Shown here one piece after another: positions 40,718 to 48,461 of a stretch of DNA of 61,841 bases; positions within the stretch are counted from its first letter, which is position 1; every line of letters begins with the position of its first letter. Source of the DNA: GCA-2686765 sp036012725 (GTDB lineage: Bacteria; Pseudomonadota; Alphaproteobacteria; Rhodospirillales; 2-02-FULL-58-16). The DNA lies in NCBI GenBank assembly GCA_036012725.1, contig DASCPW010000054.1:1-61841 (forward strand), given 5' to 3'. The notes under the pieces were generated by a model, which did not search any database, was not told the origin of the DNA, and was given only the letters and a program-made list of their open reading frames with translations. Both the position numbers and the translations under genes were made by a program.

Positions 40718-42187
40718 ATGCTCCGCCTGATCAACCCCGCCCTCTTGATTGTGCCGCTGCTGGCGCTTGGTGCCTGCACGGTCAATCCGGCCACCGGCAA
40801 GCAGAGTTTCACCGGCTTCATGTCGCGTTCCGACGAAATGGAAGTCGGGAGCAAGGAACACCCCAAGATCCTCAAGGAATACGGCGGCCGTTACGACGGC
40901 AACGGGATCAATGCCTATGTCAGGGACATCGGTCTCGGGCTGGCGCGGGTCTCGGAAGTAGCGGGCCTACCTTATACCTTCACCGTTTTGAACGACGACA
41001 AAGTCAACGCCTTCGCCCTTCCCGGCGGATATGTCTACATCACCCGAGGGCTTCTCGCCTTGGCCGACAACGAGGCCGAGATGGCCGGCGTGCTTGCCCA
41101 TGAGATCGGTCATGTCACCGCCCGCCACACGGCGCAGCGCTACAGCCAGGCCATGGCCACCAACTTAAGCTTGCAGTTGCTGAGCGCCATTGGCGGCAGC
41201 GCCGGAATGCCGGCGGGATTGGGCAGTCTGGTCTCCTTCGGCGTCCGGGCCGTCTTGCAGGGCTATTCCCGCGAGCAGGAACTGGAAGCCGACATGCTGG
41301 GGGTGCGCTACATGGTCCGCGCCGGCTACGACGCCAAGGCCATGATCTCCTTTTTCGCCAAGATGGAAGCGCATAAACGCTTGATCGCGGTTGCCAGCGA
41401 CGATCCCAAGGCCGCGCAGCGTTTCCACATCATGGCCAGCCACCCGCGCACCAGCGACCGCATCAGTCAGGCCATTGGCTTGGCCAAGGCAGCGCCGGCC
41501 GGGCGCCCCAGGCTGCAACGGCAAACCTACCTTGCCCACATCGACGGCCTTCTTTTCGGCGACGATCCCAAACAGGGAATCCGCAAAGGGCGCCTGTTTT
41601 TGCACCCAGGTCTGCGCTTCCGGTTCCAGGTTCCGCCTAATTTCGTATTGTTCAATTCCCCGGCCAAGGTCATCGCCCGCGGCCCCGGCGGATCGGTCAT
41701 CGCTTTTGACATGGCCAGCGCCGGCAAGGCCAAGGCGGTGGGCAACATGGCCGCCTATCTCGCCGACACCTGGGGTTTGCGGAAAGTCGAAAGGATCACC
41801 GTCAACGGCATGGAGGCGGCCACCGGTGAGAAAAAGATATGGTCCCGCAAAGGTGGCCGGATGGATGCCCGGCTGGTCGCCATCCGAGAGCGCGCCGGGC
41901 AGATCTACCGCTTCGCCTTCATCACGCCGCCAGCCCTGACCCGGCGCCTGGCCTTGGGCCTGCAACGCACCACCTACAGCTTCCGCCGCCTGTCGCCCCG
42001 GGAAACGGCGGCGATCAAGCCGTTGCGGCTCACCGTCATCACCGTCGCCGACGGCGACACGGCGGCAACGCTGGCCCGGCGCATGCCTTTCGAGAAGTTC
42101 CGCCTGAAGCGGTTCGAGACCCTGAACGGATTACGAAGAGGGCAGACCCTTGTTCCCGGAAGCCGGGTCAAGATCGTCGCCGAGTGA
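40718..42187 (+). CDS. M48 family metalloprotease lipoprotein
   Basis: A protein of 489 residues. The lipobox LALGAC places the lipidated cysteine at C20, so it is anchored in a membrane on the periplasmic side. Zinc motif HEIGH is at residues 128-132, within VLAHEIGHVTARH, with the third ligand in REQELEADMLG. The C-terminal 200 residues contain a LysM-like ending (ADGDTAATLARRMPFE to VKIVAE). Related to BepA/LoiP proteases that control outer-membrane protein quality. The usual TPR tail is replaced by this other domain. Confidence 0.9.
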   Translation: MLRLINPALLIVPLLALGACTVNPATGKQSFTGFMSRSDEMEVGSKEHPKILKEYGGRYDGNGINAYVRDIGLGLARVSEVAGLPYTFTVLNDDKVNAFALPGGYVYITRGLLALADNEAEMAGVLAHEIGHVTARHTAQRYSQAMATNLSLQLLSAIGGSAGMPAGLGSLVSFGVRAVLQGYSREQELEADMLGVRYMVRAGYDAKAMISFFAKMEAHKRLIAVASDDPKAAQRFHIMASHPRTSDRISQAIGLAKAAPAGRPRLQRQTYLAHIDGLLFGDDPKQGIRKGRLFLHPGLRFRFQVPPNFVLFNSPAKVIARGPGGSVIAFDMASAGKAKAVGNMAAYLADTWGLRKVERITVNGMEAATGEKKIWSRKGGRMDARLVAIRERAGQIYRFAFITPPALTRRLALGLQRTTYSFRRLSPRETAAIKPLRLTVITVADGDTAATLARRMPFEKFRLKRFETLNGLRRGQTLVPGSRVKIVAE

Positions 42188-42549
42188 CGACGCCTTTCGC
42201 GCCACGTAGCCGTCGAGCCTGGCGATCAGGGCTTGCCGCGAAGGGGCGTCGAGAAAAGACGCCAGGAACGAGTTTCGAGATCCGCCATGTTCCGCGCTTA
42301 AGCAAAAGGCAACGATAAAACCGGGGGTCGAGACAACGGGAATCCTTTCTCTTGCACGGGCAGGGGGGGGGATTGGCGTAAACTAAACATAACATTATCA
42401 GTACGCTCGTGACTTTAGCAAGAAAAAGGGGGGGGCGATGTCGGAACTTCCAATGAAGTAACCCCCAAATAGTGGTCCAAAGTTTATTAAGGAGTTTGGC
42501 GCATTCTGAACCTTGAAGGAGGACGAAAGCATCTGTAGGGCCGTTGGCA
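42188..42549. other. Intergenic stretch with possible gene and IS-end debris
   Basis: The minus-strand frame 42185-42300 reads a protein-like segment with SFLASFLDAPSRQALIARLD, which may be the end of a lost gene; I do not recognise the family. At 42464-42530 the text AATAGTGGTCCAAAGTTTAT and a nearby GAAGGAGGACGAAAGC look like the start region of an IS3-type insertion sequence, but no transposase follows. A G8 run lies at 42429-42436. Confidence 0.25.
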
Positions 42550-45228
42550 TCAGGCCGTTTTCAGTTTGCCCAAGACATAGTGGAGAATGCCGCCGCTGGT
42601 GAAATATTTGGCTTCGTCCTGGGTGTCGATGCGGCAGAGCAGCGTCAACCTCTGGCGCCCGCCATCGGCGCGGATGATGTCGCAGGTGACGTCCATGCCG
42701 GGCCGGATGCCACCGCCAAGCCCGCTGATGTCAAAGGCCTCGCTACCCGTCAGCCGCAAGGTCTCGCGGCTTTCACCCTCCTTGAATTGCAAGGGCAGAA
42801 CGCCCATGCCGATAAGGTTGGAGCGGTGGATACGCTCGAAACTCTCGACGATCACCGCCTTGACGCCGAGCAGCCGCGTCCCCTTGGCCGCCCAGTCCCG
42901 CGACGAGCCGGTTCCATATTCCTTGCCGGCGATAACCACCAGCGGAATGCCTTTGGCCTGGTATTTCATGGCGGCATCATAAACAGCCGTGATCTCACCC
43001 GTTGGCAGGTGCCGGGTGACGCCGCCTTGCGTCCCCGCCGCCATCTCGTTGCATATACGGATATTGGCGAAGGTGCCGCGCATCATCACCTGGTGGTTGC
43101 CCCGGCGCGAGCCGTAGGAATTGAAGTCCTCGGCGGCAACGCCTTTGCCGGCAAGATAGCTCCCCGCCGGGCTGTCGGCCATGATGGTGCCGGCCGGCGA
43201 GATGTGGTCGGTGGTCACCCTGTCGCCAAGGATAAGCAGGGGCAGAGCGCCGGTTATGTCTGCCACCGCCGCGCTCTCTTCGCCAGCGAAGAAGGGCGGC
43301 TGGCGGACATAAGTGGATTCGGCGTTCCAATCGTAGGTCAGGCCGGCGGCATCCTCCAGGTCCCGCCAGGCTGGCGGTCCCGTAAAGACGCCGGCATAGC
43401 GTTGGCGGAACATTTCCGTGGTCAAGACGCCGTTGACGGTCTTTTGGATTTCTTCATTGCTCGGCCAGACGTCCTTGAGGTAGACCGGGTCCCCGCTTGT
43501 CCCCTTGGCCAAGGGTTCGTTCAACAAATCGCGCCTCATCGAGCCGGCCAGGGCATAAGCCACCACCAGCGGCGGTGAGGCCAGGTAGTTGGCCTTGACG
43601 TGCGGGCTGATACGGCCTTCGAAGTTGCGGTTGCCGGAAAGCACCGCCGCCGCCACCAGATCGCCGCCCCCGATGGCCTCGGCGATGCCGCCTGCCAGCG
43701 GCCCGGAATTGCCGATACAAGTGGTGCAACCGAAACCGGCGAGATTGAAGCCGAGGGCATCGAGATGCTCTTGCAGGCCGGCGGCGGCCAAGTAGTCGGC
43801 GACCACCTGCGAGCCGGGCGCCAACGAGGTCTTGACCCAGGGTTTGCTCATGATGCCCTTGCCGACGGCGTTGCGGGCCAGCAATCCGGCGGCGACGAGG
43901 ACGGAAGGGTTGGAGGTGTTGGTGCAACTGGTGATCGCGGCAATGACGACATCACCGTCGCGGAGATCGTAATCGGCGTTCTCAACCTTGACCGAGCGCG
44001 GCAGGCCGACCCCGGCCATGCCCTCGAGAGTTGTCGAGAAGGCGGCCGCCGAGTCGCCAAGGGCGATCCGTTCCTGCGGGTGCTTGGGACCGGCCAGGCT
44101 GGGCCCGACGCCGGCGATGTCGAGTTCGACTATATCGGTGAAAAGGGGATCCGGGGCGCCGCTATCGCGCCACAAGCCTTGCGCCTTTGCGTAATCCTCG
44201 ACCAAGAACAGGCGCTCCGGGTCGCGGGCGGTGAGTTTCAGATAGCGGATGGTCTCGGCGTTGATGGGAAAGAAGCCGCAGGTGGCGCCGTATTCAGGCG
44301 CCATGTTGGCGATGGTGGCACGGTCGGGAAGCGACAAGCCATCGACGCCGGGTCCGAAAAATTCGACGAACTTGCCGACGACTCCATGGGCTCTCAAAAC
44401 CTCCACCACTTTCAGAACCAAGTCGGTGGCCGTGGTCCCTTCTTTCAGCGCCCCGCTCAGGCGCACTCCCACCACCTGGGGGATCAGCATGGAGATGGGC
44501 TGGCCCAGCATCGCCGCCTCGGCCTCGATGCCGCCGACTCCCCAGCCCAGCACGGACAGGCCGTTGGCCATGGTGGTGTGGCTGTCAGTGCCGACCAGGG
44601 TATCGGGATAGGCGAGGAGCTTGCCGTTCTCCCCATCGGCGCCGGTCCACACGACCTGCGCCAAGTGCTCGATGTTGACCTGGTGGCAAATGCCGGTGCC
44701 GGGCGGCACCACCCGGAAATTATCAAACGCCGTCTGTCCCCAGCGGAGGAATTCATAGCGTTCCCGGTTGCGCCGAAATTCCATCTCCATGTTGCGCCCG
44801 GCCGCCTCCGCCGTGCCGAAGTGGTCGATGGTCACGGAATGGTCGATGACCAAATCGACCGGCGACAAGGGATTGATCTTTTTGGCGTCGCCGCCCGCCG
44901 CAACCACGGCATCACGCATAGCGGCCAGATCGACGACGGCCGGGACGCCGGTGAAATCCTGCATCAGGACGCGGGCCGGGTGATAGGCGATCTCGCGGTC
45001 CGAGCGGCGGTCCTCAAGCCAGCCGCCGAAGGCTTGGATGTCTAGGGCGGTGACCGACCGCCCGTCTTCCCAGCGCAGAAGGTTTTCAAGCAACACCTTG
45101 AGGGAATAGGGCAACCGCGCAATATCGCCGAGACCGGCGGCGGCGGCCGCGTCCAAGCTGAAGTAATCGTAGGTTTTGCCGGCGGAGGTCAGCGTCCGGC
45201 GAGTTTTCAGACTATCTGCCGAGGTCAA
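42550..45228 (-). CDS. acnA: Aconitate hydratase A
   Basis: Iron-sulfur enzyme of the TCA cycle, citrate to isocitrate. The product is 892 residues, the usual length of AcnA/IRP-type proteins. Cluster cysteines are in AAITSCTNTSNPSVL and FGCTTCIGNSGPLAGG. The GTDSHTTMANGLSVLGWGVG segment is diagnostic. The start is TTG at 45228; no ATG gives the family N-terminus, and GGGAGA lies 7 nt upstream. It is divergent from ccmA, and ends where the intergenic debris starts. Confidence 0.97.
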   Translation of the reverse strand: MTSADSLKTRRTLTSAGKTYDYFSLDAAAAAGLGDIARLPYSLKVLLENLLRWEDGRSVTALDIQAFGGWLEDRRSDREIAYHPARVLMQDFTGVPAVVDLAAMRDAVVAAGGDAKKINPLSPVDLVIDHSVTIDHFGTAEAAGRNMEMEFRRNRERYEFLRWGQTAFDNFRVVPPGTGICHQVNIEHLAQVVWTGADGENGKLLAYPDTLVGTDSHTTMANGLSVLGWGVGGIEAEAAMLGQPISMLIPQVVGVRLSGALKEGTTATDLVLKVVEVLRAHGVVGKFVEFFGPGVDGLSLPDRATIANMAPEYGATCGFFPINAETIRYLKLTARDPERLFLVEDYAKAQGLWRDSGAPDPLFTDIVELDIAGVGPSLAGPKHPQERIALGDSAAAFSTTLEGMAGVGLPRSVKVENADYDLRDGDVVIAAITSCTNTSNPSVLVAAGLLARNAVGKGIMSKPWVKTSLAPGSQVVADYLAAAGLQEHLDALGFNLAGFGCTTCIGNSGPLAGGIAEAIGGGDLVAAAVLSGNRNFEGRISPHVKANYLASPPLVVAYALAGSMRRDLLNEPLAKGTSGDPVYLKDVWPSNEEIQKTVNGVLTTEMFRQRYAGVFTGPPAWRDLEDAAGLTYDWNAESTYVRQPPFFAGEESAAVADITGALPLLILGDRVTTDHISPAGTIMADSPAGSYLAGKGVAAEDFNSYGSRRGNHQVMMRGTFANIRICNEMAAGTQGGVTRHLPTGEITAVYDAAMKYQAKGIPLVVIAGKEYGTGSSRDWAAKGTRLLGVKAVIVESFERIHRSNLIGMGVLPLQFKEGESRETLRLTGSEAFDISGLGGGIRPGMDVTCDIIRADGGRQRLTLLCRIDTQDEAKYFTSGGILHYVLGKLKTA

Positions 45229-45394
45229 GTCGTTTCTCCCGGATGATTTCGTTGCTATCGGCCGACGCTCTCCTTTTGTCGGGGCGGCTTCGCCGATAAA
45301 GGCGCATGGCTATAGCATATTTTTCCATCAAAGCCATTGATGCATATGGAGGGGCGGGTGGCATCGGCATGAAATCGCCACATTCCCGGTGTTA

Positions 45395-45509
45395 TATTGT
45401 TTGCATTAAGACCCCCATCTAGAGAGTACCCCCTCTCTGGCCCCATTACCGGCAAATTACCGCCGGAAGACCTGGTTGGGCTCCTAATCGGAGCCCAACC
45501 TTCTTTTTT
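45395..45509 (+). ncRNA. Candidate small RNA or attenuating leader upstream of ccmA
   Basis: The plus strand has three successive hairpins: AGAGAG/CTCTCT (45421-45438), CCGGC/GCCGG (45449-45466) and the terminator stem (45474-45500), followed by a T-run. No plus-strand gene precedes it, as acnA points left, so a transcript must start within about 200 nt. A TATATT at 45392-45397 could be a -10 box. Either a short RNA ends here or the ccm transcript is attenuated. No known family was recognised. Confidence 0.4.
45474..45509 (+). terminator. Intrinsic terminator 56 nt before ccmA
   Basis: A perfect 11-bp stem GGTTGGGCTCC/GGAGCCCAACC with a TAATC loop is followed by TTCTTTTTT. This is a textbook Rho-independent terminator on the plus strand. 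Confidence 0.88.
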
Positions 45510-45565
45510 GCCAGCTTTTGCGGTACCTTGCATCGTCGATATCGGTCTTCTTTCCAGGACGTCCC

Positions 45566-46228
45566 ATGGCATTGTTCAGCGGCGAGGATCTGCTTTGCAT
45601 CCGCGGCGAGCGCGTTGTCTTCGAGGCTTTGCATTTCACTATAGGTGCCGGCGGGGCGCTGCTGCTGACCGGTGCCAACGGCAGCGGCAAGTCGAGCCTG
45701 TTGCGTCTGATGACGGGTCTGCTCGCCCCGGCATCCGGACGCATCGCCTGGGATGGCGAGGATACCAGCGAAGACCCGGAGCGCCACAACGCCAGAATGC
45801 ATTATGTCGGCCACCTGGACCCGGTCAAACCGATGTTGACGGTGGCCGAGAACCTGCGCTTCTGGGCCGGGCTGAAAACCGGAAACGGAGCCGTCGCGGG
45901 CGCCGCCCTGGAGGCTTTCGGAATCGCGCATTTGAGCGCCGTTCCCGGCCGCTATCTTTCGGCGGGACAGAAACGCCGTCTCAATTTGGCCCGCCTCGAA
46001 GCCTCGCCGGCGCCCCTTTGGCTGCTCGACGAACCAACGGCGGCGCTTGACGCTGAGGCCGTTGACGGTTTGCGCGACGCCATTGGTCGGCATCGCTCGG
46101 CTGGCGGCATGGTGGTCTTATCCACGCATGCCGAGATGGGCCTGGACGGGGCCCAGGTCCTGGATCTCGGGGATTTCGGCGCGGCCACTCAAGCGACGGC
46201 GGCGGGGCGGCGGGAGGAAAGGCCGTGA
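45566..46228 (+). CDS. ccmA: Heme exporter ATP-binding protein
   Basis: ATPase of the CcmAB(C) complex, which loads heme on CcmE for cytochrome c maturation. The product is 220 residues. Walker A LTGANGSGKSSLLR, signature YLSAGQKRRLNLAR, and Walker B APLWLLDEP are present. ATG 45566 has AGGA 6 nt upstream; an in-frame start at 45518 would add residues unlike the family. ccmB overlaps by 4 nt. A terminator just upstream may control this operon. Confidence 0.96.
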   Translation: MALFSGEDLLCIRGERVVFEALHFTIGAGGALLLTGANGSGKSSLLRLMTGLLAPASGRIAWDGEDTSEDPERHNARMHYVGHLDPVKPMLTVAENLRFWAGLKTGNGAVAGAALEAFGIAHLSAVPGRYLSAGQKRRLNLARLEASPAPLWLLDEPTAALDAEAVDGLRDAIGRHRSAGGMVVLSTHAEMGLDGAQVLDLGDFGAATQATAAGRREERP

Positions 46229-46890
46229 GCCGGTTCTGGATCATCGTCCGCCGCGACCTGCGCCTGGCCTTGCGGCAGGGCATGGACAGCCTGATGGCGG
46301 TGATGTTTTTCGTCATCGCCGTGGTTTTGTTCCCGCTCGGCGTCGGGCCCGAACCCAACATCTTGGCCCGCATCGCCGCCGGCGTCATTTGGGTGGCCGC
46401 GTTGCTGGCTTCCATGCTGTCGCTGGAACGCCTGTTCGAGACCGATTTCGATGACGGAAGCCTGGAATTGCTGTCGTTGATGCCGCTGCCGTTGGAGGCG
46501 GTGGTCATGGCCAAGGTGACCGCCCATTGGCTGACCACGGGGCTACCCCTGATCGTCGCCGCGCCCTTGTTGGCGGTGCTGATGAACATGGACGATAGTG
46601 GTTTTTCCGTTCTTATCCTGGCACTCGTTCTGGGTACCCCGTCGCTGAGCCTGATCGGCGCCGTCGGGGCGGCGCTTATACTGGGCTCCAGACGTGGCGG
46701 CATGCTGTTGTCGCTCATCGTCCTGCCTCTTTTCATCCCCATCCTCATCTTCGGCGTTTCCGCCGTCGATGCCGCCATCAGTGATTTTCCCGTTCGCGCC
46801 CAACTGCTGATCCTGGGCGCTTTCCTGCTTGCCGCCCTGCCCCTCTGCTCATGGGCTTCGGCGGCGGCGTTGCGCCAAGCCCTAGAATGA
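46225..46890 (+). CDS. ccmB: Heme exporter membrane protein CcmB
   Basis: Membrane partner of CcmA, 221 residues and six predicted helices. The start with FWIIVRRDLRLALRQGMDSL and the DFDDGSLELLSLMPLPLEAVV segment are typical of CcmB. The GTG start overlaps the ccmA stop. A gap of 105 nt separates it from ccmC, which is longer than the other junctions in the operon; no promoter or terminator is clear in it. Confidence 0.95.
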   Translation: MSRFWIIVRRDLRLALRQGMDSLMAVMFFVIAVVLFPLGVGPEPNILARIAAGVIWVAALLASMLSLERLFETDFDDGSLELLSLMPLPLEAVVMAKVTAHWLTTGLPLIVAAPLLAVLMNMDDSGFSVLILALVLGTPSLSLIGAVGAALILGSRRGGMLLSLIVLPLFIPILIFGVSAVDAAISDFPVRAQLLILGAFLLAALPLCSWASAAALRQALE

Positions 46891-46995
46891 AGCGGCGGCC
46901 ATGGGATAACGTTTATGGGAGTTTCGGAGAGTCCCCTGGAAAAGGCAGCGGGCGGGCGTTAAAAAACGGCTGAATGCACTTTGAGTTAGAAAACA

Positions 46996-47724
46996 ATGAT
47001 ACAAAAATTCGCCAATCCCGCGCGGTTCATGCGTTTTAGCCGGGCCTTGCTGCCCTGGACGGCCGGCCTGACCCTGGCCTTCGCGGCGGCGGGGCTTTTT
47101 CTCGGCCTTATCGTCGCTCCCGCCGATTACCAGCAAGGCGAAAGCGTACGTCTCATGTACATCCATGTGCCGTCGTCATGGATGGCGCTCTTTTGCTATA
47201 CGGGCATGGCCATCGCCGCCGCCGTCGGGCTGATCTGGAAGCACCCGCTGGCCGACCTGGCGGCCAAGTCGACGGCGCCGGTCGGCGCCGCCTTCACCTT
47301 CCTGGCGCTGTTCACCGGGGCGATGTGGGGCAAGCCCATGTGGGGAACCTGGTGGGCATGGGACGCAAGACTGACGTCGATGCTGGTGCTGTTTTTTCTT
47401 TATTTGGGCTATATCGCCCTGGTCAGTGCTTTCGACAATCCGGCACGCGGTATCAAGGCATCGTCGATCCTGGTTCTGGTCGGCTTCGTCAACGTGCCGA
47501 TCATCAAGTTTTCCGTCGACTGGTGGAATACCCTGCACCAGCCGGCCAGCGTGCTTAAAATGAGCGGGCCGGCCATCCATCCTTCCATGCTATGGCCGCT
47601 GCTAATGATGGCCTTGGCCTTCATCTCTTATTATTTTTGGGTGCTTTTGCTCCGCCTGCGCGGCGAAATCATCGCCAATAAAATCCGTATTCTCCGCCTT
47701 GGGCGGGTTCACGAGCAGGCCTAG
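46996..47724 (+). CDS. ccmC: Heme handling protein CcmC
   Basis: Six-helix membrane protein, 242 residues, that delivers heme to CcmE. It has the WGxWWxWDxR-type motif of heme-handling proteins (GTWWAWDARLTSML) and two external histidines, in YIHVPSSWMALF and TLHQPASVLK. Downstream ccmD starts 12 nt after its stop. Confidence 0.96.
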   Translation: MIQKFANPARFMRFSRALLPWTAGLTLAFAAAGLFLGLIVAPADYQQGESVRLMYIHVPSSWMALFCYTGMAIAAAVGLIWKHPLADLAAKSTAPVGAAFTFLALFTGAMWGKPMWGTWWAWDARLTSMLVLFFLYLGYIALVSAFDNPARGIKASSILVLVGFVNVPIIKFSVDWWNTLHQPASVLKMSGPAIHPSMLWPLLMMALAFISYYFWVLLLRLRGEIIANKIRILRLGRVHEQA

Positions 47725-47736
47725 GGCGAAGTGGCA

Positions 47737-47919
47737 ATGGAATTCCTGACGGCATTTTTCCACATGGGCGGTTATGGCGTTTACATCTGGCCCGGTTACG
47801 CGCTCACCATTGTGGTCTTGGTCGGGATTCTGGTCGCCAGCATCCGCTCCCTGCGCTCCAACGAAGCCCGCCTGCAAGCCCTTCAGGCGGAAATCAAGGC
47901 GCCCTCCAATGAAGCGTAA
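47737..47919 (+). CDS. ccmD: Heme exporter protein CcmD
   Basis: A single-helix protein of 60 residues, stabilising the CcmABC complex with CcmE. MGGYGVYIWPGYALTIVVLV carries the conserved start and helix, followed by a charged tail. Small size and its position between ccmC and ccmE confirm the call. ATG 47737 has an AGGG-type ribosome-binding site. Its 3' end overlaps ccmE by 11 nt. Confidence 0.93.
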   Translation: MEFLTAFFHMGGYGVYIWPGYALTIVVLVGILVASIRSLRSNEARLQALQAEIKAPSNEA

Positions 47920-48343
47920 GCACAAACGCCTGACCTTCGTCGCCGTCGCCTTGGGGCTCGTCGCCTTGGCGGCGACCCTGGTCTTGTTCGCCTTCGAGGA
48001 AAGCATCGTCTTCTTCTATAGCCCGACCGAGTTGGCGGCGGAGAGGCCGCCAGCCGAGCGGCGGCTTCGCATCGGCGGGCTGGTCGAGGAAGGCAGCGTC
48101 GAGAAAAGCGGCGCCGCCGTCAGCTTCCGGGTGACCGACCTGGATAACAGCGTGCCGGTCACCTACAAGGGAATCCTCCCCGACCTTTTCCGCGAGGGCC
48201 AAGGAGTGGTCGCCGAGGGCCGCCTGATCGGCGGTGTCTTCGTCGCCGCCGAGGTGCTGGCCAAGCACGACGAGAACTATATGCCGCCGGAAGTGGCCGA
48301 GGCCCTGAAGAAATCGGGCCAGTGGCAGGGCGGAAAACCTTAG
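47909..48343 (+). CDS. ccmE: Cytochrome c maturation heme chaperone CcmE
   Basis: Periplasmic, membrane-anchored carrier that binds heme covalently through a histidine. The product is 144 residues with one N-terminal helix. The heme-binding H120 and Y124 are in VLAKHDENYMP. The RLRIGGLVEEGSV and GILPDLFREGQGVVAEG segments are the conserved OB-fold core. Its TAG stop overlaps the first bases of repeat copy 2. Confidence 0.97.
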   Translation: MKRKHKRLTFVAVALGLVALAATLVLFAFEESIVFFYSPTELAAERPPAERRLRIGGLVEEGSVEKSGAAVSFRVTDLDNSVPVTYKGILPDLFREGQGVVAEGRLIGGVFVAAEVLAKHDENYMPPEVAEALKKSGQWQGGKP

Positions 48344-48442
48344 AGCATTTCCCGTTCACATGCGTTCACCTGAAATACTCTATCTATTTGTTTTAAATGC
48401 AAATGCATTGTCGCGGATGAGTCCATCCGCTCGGGATTTGCA
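48342..48442 (+). repeat. Intergenic palindromic repeat, copy 2
   Basis: Related to 5142-5245. Its first hairpin pairs AGAGCATTT (48342-48350) with AAATACTCT (48373-48381). The second has TGCAAAT (48398-48404) and ATTTGCA (48436-48442) around a 7-bp inner stem, GCGGATG/CATCCGC, with loop AGTC. The inner pair 48415-48428 is G-C, where copy 1 has C-G. It lies inside the ccm operon, between ccmE and ccmF, and ends 19 nt before the ccmF start. Confidence 0.8.
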
Positions 48443-48461
48443 CTGATAGCCTGGATCAACG

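Noticed and set aside
43600..45045. Open frame of 481 codons opposite acnA
   Set aside because: It is an antisense shadow of acnA from codon bias; no ribosome-binding site or family match.
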